Positions 1 through 7,036 of a stretch of 8,429 nt of DNA are shown piece after piece. A program made the position numbers and the translations under genes. The stretch is from Lysobacteraceae bacterium. GTDB lineage: Bacteria; Pseudomonadota; Gammaproteobacteria; Xanthomonadales; Xanthomonadaceae. The notes below the pieces were generated by a model. It was not told where the DNA came from and did no database searches. It worked only from the letters and a program-made list of their open reading frames with translations. The DNA lies in the NCBI GenBank assembly GCA_004173415.1, contig SEHC01000184.1, positions 1 to 8,429 of the forward strand, written 5' to 3'. Positions within the stretch are counted from its first letter, which is position 1. Every line of letters begins with the position of its first letter.

Positions 1-177
1 GCGCTGGAAAGCGCCGGCTACCTGGTCACCGCGATCCGTCCACCGACGGTGCCCGAGGGCAAGGCGCGGTTGCGCGTCACCCTGTCGGCGCTGCACCTGG
101 CCACGGAAGTGGATGCGCTGGTCGAAGCCCTGGCGCGCTCGCGCGACACCCTCCAGCGCGTACGCGGCGCGGCCTGA
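1..177 (+). CDS. bioF: 8-amino-7-oxononanoate synthase, C-terminal end (partial at left edge)
   Basis: Only the last 58 codons are present, open to the left edge and ending at TGA 175-177. The translation contains AIRPPTVPEGKARLRVTLSA, the C-terminal signature of BioF and related alpha-oxoamine synthases. In these PLP enzymes the arginine of the AIRPPTVP loop contacts the substrate carboxylate. BioF condenses the pimeloyl thioester with L-alanine, releasing CO2, to give 8-amino-7-oxononanoate, the first step of biotin ring assembly in the cytoplasm. The identity is supported by context: bioH begins 3 bp after the stop and bioC follows. A close relative such as 2-amino-3-ketobutyrate CoA ligase shares this C-terminus, but the biotin neighbours make BioF much more likely. 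The lysine that binds PLP lies outside the window. Confidence 0.93.
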   Translation, partial: ALESAGYLVTAIRPPTVPEGKARLRVTLSALHLATEVDALVEALARSRDTLQRVRGAA

Positions 178-180
178 CCG

Positions 181-957
181 GTGGGCCTGCAGGTGGAAGT
201 CGTGGGCGCCGGCCCACCGCTGGTGCTGGTGCATGGCTGGGGCCTGCATGGGGGCGTGTTCGCGCCGCTGGTGTCGCGCCTGTCCGGCCGCTTCCAGCTG
301 CACCTGGTCGACCTGCCCGGGCATGGGCATAGCCGCGAGCACCAGGCGCCCCTGGCCCTGCAGGACTGCGTCGAGGAAATCCTCCAGCGCACGCCGCCGG
401 CGGCGTGGCTGGGATGGTCGCTGGGCGGGCTGTTCGCGCTGCAGGCGGCGGCCACGTCGGCGCGGGTGCGGGCGCTGGTCCAGGTGGCCGCGACCCCGCG
501 TTTCGTGCGCGCCGACGACTGGCCGCACGCGGTGGACGTGGCCGTGTTCGAGCAGTTCGGCAACGACCTGAGCCAGGACTATCGCGGCACCCTGGAGCGC
601 TTCCTGGCCCTGGACACGATCGGATCCGAGCACGCGCGCAGCGAATTGCGCACGCTGAAGGAGGCCCTGTACGCGCGCGGCGAGCCGGCCCCATGGGCGT
701 TGCAGCAGGGCCTGGCCCTGCTGGAACGGACCGACCTGCGCACGCTGCTGCCATCGCTGGCGGTGTCCAGCCTGTGGATTTCGGGCCATCGCGACCGCCT
801 GGTGCCGCATGCGGCCATGCGCGAGGCCGCTTCGCTGTCCGCGCGCGCGCGCTGGGTCGACATCGCCGGGGGTGGCCACGCGCCGTTCCTGGGCCACGCC
901 GACCTGGTCGCGGCGGAGGTCGGCGCTTTCCTCGATGCCCTGCCTCCCGACGCATGA
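181..957 (+). CDS. bioH: pimeloyl-ACP methyl ester carboxylesterase
   Basis: This 258-residue alpha/beta hydrolase hydrolyses pimeloyl-ACP methyl ester. That frees the pimeloyl chain from further elongation and hands pimeloyl-ACP to BioF. The catalytic triad can be placed: Ser80 in the nucleophile elbow GWSLGG, Asp205 in SGHRDRLVP and His233 in GGGHAPF. Each lies two residues before its counterpart in E. coli BioH (Ser82, Asp207, His235). The oxyanion-hole strand and HGW motif (VLVHGWGLHGG, about residues 15-25) and the LVDLPGHGHS loop (42-51) are typical. The length matches the family (about 255 residues). The start is GTG at 181, only 3 bp after the bioF stop and without a Shine-Dalgarno sequence, so initiation is probably coupled to bioF translation. 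A GTG at 193 is a possible alternative. The stop TGA forms ATGA at 954-957 with a downstream mini-ORF. Confidence 0.95.
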   Translation: MGLQVEVVGAGPPLVLVHGWGLHGGVFAPLVSRLSGRFQLHLVDLPGHGHSREHQAPLALQDCVEEILQRTPPAAWLGWSLGGLFALQAAATSARVRALVQVAATPRFVRADDWPHAVDVAVFEQFGNDLSQDYRGTLERFLALDTIGSEHARSELRTLKEALYARGEPAPWALQQGLALLERTDLRTLLPSLAVSSLWISGHRDRLVPHAAMREAASLSARARWVDIAGGGHAPFLGHADLVAAEVGAFLDALPPDA

Positions 958-1013
958 GCCGCCCGCCATCCGTCCGCGCCGCTGGCCCCGCTTCTACAAT
1001 CAGCCACCGATGA
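954..1013 (+). other. 19-codon mini-ORF bridging bioH and bioC, possible coupling peptide
   Basis: An ATG at 954-956 overlaps the bioH stop (ATGA, 954-957). It opens a 19-codon frame (peptide begins MSRPPSVRAAG) that ends with TGA at 1011-1013. That stop overlaps the bioC ATG at 1010-1012, again as ATGA. The gap between bioH and bioC could therefore be read continuously by terminating and restarting ribosomes. This matters because no Shine-Dalgarno sequence precedes bioC. The peptide has no recognisable motif and the arrangement could be chance. It is listed as a possible translational-coupling element, not as a proven gene. Confidence 0.22.
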
Positions 1014-1891
1014 ACACCCCGTTCGACCACCGCCAGATCCGCCGCGCCTTCTCCCGCTCGGCCGCCAGCTACGACGCAGCCGCGGCGCTGCAGCACGAAG
1101 TGGAGAAGCGCCTGCTCGAGTCGCTGGACTACCTGGGCGAGCGCCAGCCGCAGGTGCTGCTGGATGTCGGCAGCGGCCCTGCGCATGCGGCCGCTGCGCT
1201 GCGCAAGCGTTGGCCGCGCGCGCAGGTGGTGGCGATCGACATGGCCCTGCCGATGCTGCGCCAGGCGCGCAAGCAGGCCGGCTGGTGGAAGCCGTTCGCC
1301 CGCGTGTGCGCCGATGCGCGTGAATTGCCGATCGCAGCAGGCAGCGTCGACGTGCTCTTCAGCAACCTGTGCCTGCAATGGGTCGATGACCTGCCCGCGG
1401 TGTTCGCCGGCTTCCGCCGCGTACTCAAGCCGGGCGGTTTGCTGCTGTGCTCGACGTTCGGGCCGGAGACCCTCATCGAGCTGCGTGAGGCCTTCGCCCA
1501 GGCCGACTCGGTGCCGCACGTGAGCCGTTTTCCGCCGATCGCCCAGTTCGGCGATGCGCTGGTGATCGCAGGCTTCCGCGACCCGGTGCTGGACCGCGAC
1601 CGTTTCGACCTGACCTATCCGGACCTGACCGCGCTGATGCGCGAGTTGCGCGCCATGGGTGCGACCAATGCGCTTCAGTCGCGTCGCCACACCCTGACCG
1701 GACGCGCCCGTTTCGCCGCCGCCAGCGCCGCCTACGAACCCTTGCGCCGCGCCGATGGCCGCTTGCCCAGCACCTGGGAAGTGATCTATGCCCACGCCTG
1801 GGCGCCGCCGCCCGGCGCGCCGATCCGCGGGCAGGGCGAGGAAGTGGCGGCGGTGCCGCTGTCCTCGATCAGGATCCGGCGGCGCGAGTAA
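1010..1891 (+). CDS. bioC: malonyl-ACP O-methyltransferase BioC
   Basis: This 293-residue class I SAM-dependent methyltransferase methylates the free carboxyl of malonyl-ACP. The methyl ester lets fatty-acid synthase elongate it to pimeloyl-ACP methyl ester, the substrate of BioH. SAM motif I is LLDVGSG (residues 50-56). The acidic residue ending strand 2 is Asp76 in VVAIDMALPML. The stretch LFSNLCLQWVDDLP followed by RRVLKPGGLLLCSTFGPETL is characteristic of BioC. The N-terminal IRRAFSRSAASYD and C-terminal LRAMGATNAL also match the family. I chose the ATG at 1010 because family homology begins here (MNTPFDHRQIRRAFS). The frame is open upstream to 809, but that part is a shadow of bioH. No Shine-Dalgarno is visible. 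A TACAAT at 995-1000 resembles a -10 box and would give an almost leaderless transcript, but no good -35 accompanies it. Last gene of the biotin cluster here. Confidence 0.95.
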   Translation: MNTPFDHRQIRRAFSRSAASYDAAAALQHEVEKRLLESLDYLGERQPQVLLDVGSGPAHAAAALRKRWPRAQVVAIDMALPMLRQARKQAGWWKPFARVCADARELPIAAGSVDVLFSNLCLQWVDDLPAVFAGFRRVLKPGGLLLCSTFGPETLIELREAFAQADSVPHVSRFPPIAQFGDALVIAGFRDPVLDRDRFDLTYPDLTALMRELRAMGATNALQSRRHTLTGRARFAAASAAYEPLRRADGRLPSTWEVIYAHAWAPPPGAPIRGQGEEVAAVPLSSIRIRRRE

Positions 1892-1894
1892 GCC

Positions 1895-1919
1895 TCGGCC
1901 GCTGGGCGCGTCAGGCCGA
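1895..1919. terminator. weak hairpin at the convergent bioC / isomerase-like junction
   Basis: TCGGCC (1895-1900) and GGCCGA (1914-1919) form a 6-bp GC-rich stem around a 13-base loop, between two convergent genes only 19 bp apart. The right arm lies inside the last codons of the minus-strand gene. There is no clear T-tract on either side, so this is at most a weak or factor-assisted bidirectional terminator. Confidence 0.22.
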
Positions 1920-2339
1920 AACCTGGGCGATCCAGTCCTGCAGGTTGTAGTAGTTGGTGACCCGGGCGATGCGGTCCTCGCGGATCTCGAAGAACGCGCC
2001 GCCGGACAGCACGTATTCCTGGCCATTGGCCGCCGGCAGCCCGCTGTCGGTGTGGTGGTACTGGCCATGGACCACGTACTCGGCCGCGGCGCGATCGCCG
2101 TCGATGGTCGCAAGCACGACCACCTGCCGCAGTTGCTCGCGATAGCTCGCATCCATGCGCGCCAGGAAGGCGGCGAAGGCCTCGCGACCGATCTCGCGGC
2201 CGCCCTGGTTCAGGTCATGGGCCACATCCTCGGCCAGCAGCGCGAGCATGGCGTCCCAGTCGCGGCGGTTGAAAGCGGCGTAGTAGGTCAGGACCAGTTC
2301 GGTGGCCCGGTCCTGCTTGCGGTTGCCATCGATCTTCAT
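1911..2339 (-). CDS. ketosteroid isomerase-related protein (SnoaL/NTF2-like fold)
   Basis: This 142-residue protein belongs to the small alpha+beta cone-fold (NTF2-like, SnoaL) superfamily. More specifically it matches the conserved 'ketosteroid isomerase-related' group. Recognisable parts are the N-terminal helix TYYAAFNRRDWDAMLALLAEDV (about residues 18-39), HDLNQGGREIGREAF, the strand AAEYVVHGQYHH, and the C-terminal FEIREDRIARVTNYYNLQDW. The family resembles steroid delta-isomerases in fold, but its substrate is unknown, so no steroid activity should be assumed. The start at 2339 (MKIDGNRKQ) fits the usual length; the frame is open further upstream but runs into ydcF. The sequence before the ATG contains GGGA but no strong Shine-Dalgarno. 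It lies 65 bp downstream of ydcF on the same strand and converges on bioC. It may be the last gene of a dehydratase-ydcF transcript or have its own promoter. Confidence 0.85.
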   Translation of the reverse strand: MKIDGNRKQDRATELVLTYYAAFNRRDWDAMLALLAEDVAHDLNQGGREIGREAFAAFLARMDASYREQLRQVVVLATIDGDRAAAEYVVHGQYHHTDSGLPAANGQEYVLSGGAFFEIREDRIARVTNYYNLQDWIAQVSA

Positions 2340-2373
2340 GGGCGGGGGTCCCTGTCGGCGTGTGCGGCCAGCG

Positions 2374-2408
2374 ATCATAGCGCCGGCGGCCGCCGGCGTA
2401 TGGGTCAA
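2374..2408 (-). promoter_or_regulatory. possible promoter for the isomerase-like gene
   Basis: On the minus strand TATGAT (plus-strand 2374-2379) is a good -10 match and would place the transcript start about 28 bases before the ATG at 2339. The only -35-like sequence, TTGACC (2403-2408), is 23 bp away, longer than the usual 16-19. The spacer also contains an 18-bp palindrome. The assignment is tentative. Confidence 0.2.
2381..2398. repeat. 18-bp perfect GC palindrome downstream of ydcF
   Basis: CGCCGGCGGCCGCCGGCG is its own reverse complement. It sits 6 bp after the ydcF stop and 41 bp before the isomerase-like start. As RNA it could form a GC-only hairpin with a small loop. It is not followed by a T-run, so a classical intrinsic terminator is not supported. 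It could be a transcript-stabilising or attenuating hairpin, a protein-binding site, or chance in GC-rich DNA. Confidence 0.4.
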
Positions 2409-3016
2409 CGCGATTCCAGCAGCAGGTCGCGATGGAAGAAGTAGACCTCCTGCAGCAGGAAGCGCTTGCGCGTCTCGAAGCTGCGGAAGCGGCTGGTCGG
2501 CGTGGACGAGCCGAGCGCGTCGATGTCCAGCGCCCGCGCCAGGCGCAGCGCCCGGGCCATGTGCAGCGGGTCGCTGACGATCAGCGCGCGCTTGAAGTTG
2601 CGCGCACGCATCAGCGCCTTGGCCTGCTGCAGGTTCTGCAGGGTGGTGCGCGAATCGGTCTCGATCAGGATAGCCTCGGCCGGCACGCCGTGCCGCAGGG
2701 CATAGCGTTGCGCGACCTGCGATTCGGAGAAGCGCGCGCCCCTGCCGAAGCCGCCGGTGAAGATCAGGTGCCTGGACAGGCCGCGCTTGTACAGGTCTAT
2801 GCCGTGGCGGATGCGTTCCTCGAACACCGGCGAAGGACGCGCGTCGTAGGCCGCCGCGCCGAGCACGATGATCACGTCGGCGGGCGCGGCCTGGTCGCGT
2901 TCGCCAATCCAGACGATGTAGGCGGCCACGCCCAGCAGCCACACCACGGCCAGCAGCATCAGCCGCCAGGTCCAGCCGAACACGCCGCGCCGTCGCTGCC
3001 TGCGGCGCGTACTCAT
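2405..3016 (-). CDS. YdcF family protein (DUF218), membrane anchored
   Basis: This 203-residue protein has one predicted N-terminal membrane anchor followed by a DUF218/YdcF domain. Residues 1-10 are very basic (MSTRRRQRRR) and precede a hydrophobic helix (about 15-38). By the positive-inside rule the domain would face the periplasm. The domain shows the family pattern: ADVIIVLGAAAY (46-57), PSPVFEERIRHGIDLYKRG (61-79), the HLIFTGG turn (83-89), IETDSRTTLQNL with Asn128 (118-129), and VSDPLHMARA (147-156). DUF218 proteins have a Rossmann-like fold. Some, such as SanA and ElyC, are linked to envelope integrity, but the reaction is not established. The ATG at 3016 is preferred: it lies 4 bp after the dehydratase stop with GGTGA just upstream. 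An ATG at 3037 would overlap the dehydratase. The tight spacing implies one transcript. Confidence 0.88.
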   Translation of the reverse strand: MSTRRRQRRRGVFGWTWRLMLLAVVWLLGVAAYIVWIGERDQAAPADVIIVLGAAAYDARPSPVFEERIRHGIDLYKRGLSRHLIFTGGFGRGARFSESQVAQRYALRHGVPAEAILIETDSRTTLQNLQQAKALMRARNFKRALIVSDPLHMARALRLARALDIDALGSSTPTSRFRSFETRKRFLLQEVYFFHRDLLLESR

Positions 3017-3020
3017 GGCT

Positions 3021-3971
3021 TCACCATGGCAGCGCATCCAGGTCGAGGTTGCCGCCGGACACGATCACGCCGACGCGCAGCCCCGCAAAGCGCGCCGGAT
3101 GCTGGAGGATGGCCGCCAGGGCAACGGCCGAAGACGGTTCGACCACCTGCTTGGTGGTCTGCCAGAGCAGGCGCATGGCTTCGACGGTATGGCGGTCGGC
3201 GACGGTCAGCACCTCGACCGCGTGCTTGCTGAGCAGGGCGAAATTGGGCGCGCCCAAGCTTCCACGCAGGCCATCGCAGACCGTGTCGGGGATGAAGTCG
3301 ATGCGGCGCTCGCCGGCGGCGAGCGAACGGCAGGTGTCGGCGGCGCCCTCGGGCTCGGCCAGCAGCACCTTGCAGGCCGGCGCCAGCGCCGCCGCGGCGA
3401 TGGCGGTGCCCGCAGCCAGCCCGCCGCCGCCCACCGGCACGACCAGCAGGTCCAGCGCTGCGACCGCGTTGAGCAGTTCCATGGCGGCGGTGCCCTGGCC
3501 GGCGATCACCCGCGGATCGGCATAGGGATGGACCAGCAGCGCCCCGGTCTGGCGTTGCAGTTCCGCGCAGGCCTGTTCGCGCGCGTCGATCGAGGCCGCG
3601 CAACGGTGCAGGACGCCGCCATAGCGGGAGATGGCCGCCAGTTTGCTGGCCACCGCGCCCTCGGGAACCACCACGTGGCAGGCAATGCCGCGGGTGCGGG
3701 CCGCCAGGGCCAGGGCGGCGCCATGGTTGCCGGAGGAGTGGGTGACCACTCCGGTCGCTGCCTCCTCGGCCCCCAGCGACCAGACCGCGTTGCAGGCCCC
3801 GCGGAACTTGAACGCGCCGCTGCGTTGCAGGTGCTCGGCCTTGAGGTGGAGCTCGGCGCCGGCCAGGGCGTCGAGCGAGGTCGAGCGCAACACGGGGGTG
3901 ACCCGGGCATGGGGCGCGATGCGGGCCGCCGCCGCAAGGACGTCGTCGAATTCAGGCAGGGGAGCAGGCAT
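3021..3971 (-). CDS. PLP-dependent threonine/serine dehydratase (serine racemase-like)
   Basis: This 316-residue fold-type II PLP enzyme probably deaminates L-threonine or L-serine to the 2-oxo acid and ammonia. Visible residues are the Schiff-base Lys55 in SGAFKFRGA, Asn82 in SSGNHG (PLP ring oxygen), the phosphate-binding glycine loop GGGG at 181-184 in VPVGGGGLAAG, and Ser305 in VSGGN, which hydrogen-bonds the PLP nitrogen. Glu206, Ala210 and Asp212 have the same +4/+6 spacing as the divalent-metal site of eukaryotic serine racemase. The protein ends right after the catalytic domain, with no ACT regulatory domain, unlike biosynthetic IlvA and many catabolic TdcB-type enzymes. Serine racemase or 3-hydroxyaspartate ammonia-lyase activity is possible; sequence alone does not separate these. 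The start at 3971 gives the expected family N-terminus, though no clear Shine-Dalgarno precedes it. It is the first gene of the minus-strand group with ydcF. Confidence 0.9.
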   Translation of the reverse strand: MPAPLPEFDDVLAAAARIAPHARVTPVLRSTSLDALAGAELHLKAEHLQRSGAFKFRGACNAVWSLGAEEAATGVVTHSSGNHGAALALAARTRGIACHVVVPEGAVASKLAAISRYGGVLHRCAASIDAREQACAELQRQTGALLVHPYADPRVIAGQGTAAMELLNAVAALDLLVVPVGGGGLAAGTAIAAAALAPACKVLLAEPEGAADTCRSLAAGERRIDFIPDTVCDGLRGSLGAPNFALLSKHAVEVLTVADRHTVEAMRLLWQTTKQVVEPSSAVALAAILQHPARFAGLRVGVIVSGGNLDLDALPW

Positions 3972-4126
3972 GGATGAAGATTAACGTATTCATCTACGCC
4001 GGCCGACGATGGCAGGGGTCACGGGGTTGGCAGCGACCCGCATCGGGCGTTGTCGCCTGGCCGTCGAATTAAGCGCTGATTCAATGCGGCAGGCCGATGC
4101 TGGACTTCGAAACCGGGGGTTCCGCC
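3972..4126. promoter_or_regulatory. divergent intergenic region between dehydratase and lipoprotein genes
   Basis: These 155 bp separate divergently transcribed genes and must hold promoters for both. Two AT-rich patches stand out from the GC-rich background. One (about 3973-3994) carries a 6-bp inverted repeat, GATGAA and TTCATC, with a 10-base spacer, directly upstream of the dehydratase ATG, where an operator could sit. The other (about 4066-4085, GAATTAAGCGCTGATTCAAT) contains the palindrome AGCGCT and -10-like TTCAAT at 4080-4085, but I cannot pair it with a good -35. No regulator gene is adjacent. Confidence 0.3.
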
Positions 4127-4729
4127 ATGAACAAGTTGCGTTTGCTGACCACGCTCCTCGCCGCTGCCGCGCTGGGAGGGTGCGCTACCTACGACTACGC
4201 CGGGGGCAGTGCGCCGGGTGGTTACTACTATGGCCGCGCGGCGTCCTCCTATGGGCCCTACTACGATGGCTACGGCTATCCATCCTATGGCTATGGCGGC
4301 TACGGCGGTTATGGCTACGGCTACGGGGGCTACTACAACCCCTATTACGGCTACGGCGGCTACTACCCGTATTACCCGCATCGTCCGCATCACCCTCGCC
4401 CGCCGCGCCCCGAGCACCCGGGCACCGACCGGGCCCCGGCCTCACGCGATCCGTCGAGTGGCCGGTACCGGGAGACCGGCCAGGTGATGATCCCGCCGCG
4501 CAGCCGGGTGCCGGCCCCCAGCCAGCTGCCGCCTGCGGGTTCTGCCCGGCCCGCCATAAGCAATCCGGGGGTCAGGCAACGGCCGCAGGGCCAGGAACCG
4601 ACGACGTCGCCGCGCCAGGTCCAGCCCAGCGCCCCTCGGGTCGAGCGCCCCAGCCCTGCCCGGGTCGAGCGCGCCGCACCGGTTTCGCGACCGTCCACTC
4701 GCGAGCGTTCCAGGACAGACGAGAACTGA
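4127..4729 (+). CDS. small lipoprotein with a Tyr/Gly-rich segment
   Basis: A 200-residue protein with a lipoprotein signal peptide: basic MNKLR, hydrophobic LLTTLLAAAALGG, and Cys19 in the lipobox LGGC, so the mature protein would start at Cys19 and be lipidated. The residue after the cysteine is Ala, which does not suggest inner-membrane retention, so outer-membrane anchoring is likely. Residues 22-83 hold 25 tyrosines, mostly in GYG, GGY and GGYY steps. A His/Pro/Arg-rich hinge (84-98) follows, then a Pro/Arg/Ser/Gln-rich, probably disordered tail with two RVER copies. These come from a 12-bp direct repeat, CGGGTCGAGCGC, at 4637-4648 and 4661-4672. I chose the ATG at 4127 over 4097 because it gives a clean signal peptide and has GGGGGT about 7 bases upstream. 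I recognise no named family or enzymatic domain. A structural or surface-matrix role is only inference. Confidence 0.85.
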   Translation: MNKLRLLTTLLAAAALGGCATYDYAGGSAPGGYYYGRAASSYGPYYDGYGYPSYGYGGYGGYGYGYGGYYNPYYGYGGYYPYYPHRPHHPRPPRPEHPGTDRAPASRDPSSGRYRETGQVMIPPRSRVPAPSQLPPAGSARPAISNPGVRQRPQGQEPTTSPRQVQPSAPRVERPSPARVERAAPVSRPSTRERSRTDEN

Positions 4730-4761
4730 CGCTTTGCCGGTCCCCTCTCCTCTGCAGGCTG

Positions 4762-4815
4762 CGCTTGTCAGTTGACCGGTTGCGTCGCTTATTGACGTGA
4801 TTGGAATGACAAGCG
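4762..4815. repeat. 9-bp inverted repeat with 36-bp spacer
   Basis: CGCTTGTCA at 4762-4770 is the exact reverse complement of TGACAAGCG at 4807-4815. The spacer holds two TTGAC steps (4772-4776 and 4793-4797). The arms could pair in RNA or bind a dimeric regulator at two sites. The location, 33 bp after the lipoprotein stop and 202 bp before mnmG, fits either the end of one transcript or the regulatory start of the next. Confidence 0.35.
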
Positions 4816-4911
4816 TCCATGTCGACGTCCGGTGGGGAAATCTGGATCCCCCCTGTTCCGGCCCTGCCGGGCGGGCCCCTGTTCCAATTGCCAGCCTGCG
4901 CCCCTGGTCGC

Positions 4912-4940
4912 TTGCCACGACGGGTGCATGGGGATATTGC
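4912..4940 (+). promoter_or_regulatory. possible mnmG promoter
   Basis: TTGCCA (4912-4917, 5 of 6 to the sigma-70 -35) is followed after 17 bp by TATTGC (4935-4940, 3 of 6 to the -10). The spacing is ideal but the -10 is poor. It would give a leader of about 70 bases. It is the best sigma-70-like pair I see upstream of mnmG, and the call is tentative. Confidence 0.22.
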
Positions 4941-5016
4941 AGAAACCGTGCCAACTTTTTCCTGACCCCGTGGACCGGCACTTCTGCAGCGGGCGGGGCG
5001 GTGCCAAACTGACCCC

Positions 5017-6906
<1,890 letters not shown>

Positions 6907-6923
6907 TTCAGGATCCGGGATTC

Positions 6924-6998
6924 TGCAGGCGCGACGCGAGTCGCCAAGCTCCCATCGCCCGGGCGCGAGTCGGCTTCGCGAATCGCGACGCTCCTGCA
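6924..6998. repeat. REP/BIME-like inverted repeat between mnmG and tex
   Basis: The outer arms 6924-6942 and 6980-6998 are inverted copies of each other, matching at 16 of 19 positions; both begin TGCAGG when read inward. Read on the minus strand, the right half starts TGCAGGAGCGTCGCGA. This resembles the (T)GTAGGAGCG repeat heads common in Xanthomonadaceae and Pseudomonas intergenic regions, with GCAG in place of GTAG. The direct repeat CGCGAGTCG occurs at 6935-6943 and 6964-6972, and short CGCGA/TCGCG stems fill the right half. The element occupies most of the 130-bp gap between convergent genes. It may act as a bidirectional transcript end or RNA stabiliser. No RAYT transposase gene lies in the window. 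Confidence 0.65.
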
Positions 6999-7036
6999 AG
7001 CACTGGCGCGCGTTTGACCGCCCGGCCCGCCCCTCG

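Larger units (their letters stand above)
4730..5016 (+). other. 287-bp intergenic leader upstream of mnmG with short repeats
   Basis: No convincing gene lies here. It contains a 9-bp inverted repeat (4762-4815, listed separately). It also contains a possible GGGGA/TCCCC hairpin (4835-4852) and a 10-bp direct repeat, CCCCTGTTCC (4850-4859 and 4876-4885), flanking a GGCCC/GGGCC stem (4860-4877). A loose duplication lies near the mnmG start: GTGCCAAC and CTGACCCC (4948-4955, 4962-4969) recur as GTGCCAAAC and CTGACCCC (5001-5009, 5009-5016). A GTG-started 62-codon frame (4832-5020) ends ATGA on the mnmG start but has no support as a gene. No obvious T-tailed terminator follows the lipoprotein gene. 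Confidence 0.5.

Noticed and set aside
841..852. (GC)6 alternating run in bioH, considered as a Z-DNA or phase-variable tract
   Set aside because: It lies within normal Ser-Ala-Arg-Ala-Arg codons, is short, and a dinucleotide run of this length is unremarkable at this GC content.
77..2152. A 691-codon open frame on the minus strand across bioH and bioC
   Set aside because: It is antisense to two well-supported biotin genes. Its Arg/Pro/Ala-rich translation has no domain, as expected from GC-rich shadow frames.
1911..2942. A 343-codon minus-strand frame that could suggest a larger fused isomerase-like protein
   Set aside because: The extra N-terminal 200 residues are an out-of-frame shadow of ydcF. 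Family homology starts at the ATG at 2339.
3015..3977. A 320-codon plus-strand frame opposite the dehydratase gene
   Set aside because: Antisense shadow: the minus-strand dehydratase has all catalytic motifs, while this Gly/Arg/Gln-rich translation has none.
4009..4800. A 263-codon plus-strand frame overlapping the lipoprotein gene in another phase
   Set aside because: Its Leu/Arg/Trp-rich run is produced by the repetitive TAC/GGC codons of the Tyr/Gly-rich lipoprotein. That gene has the signal peptide, lipobox and ribosome site.
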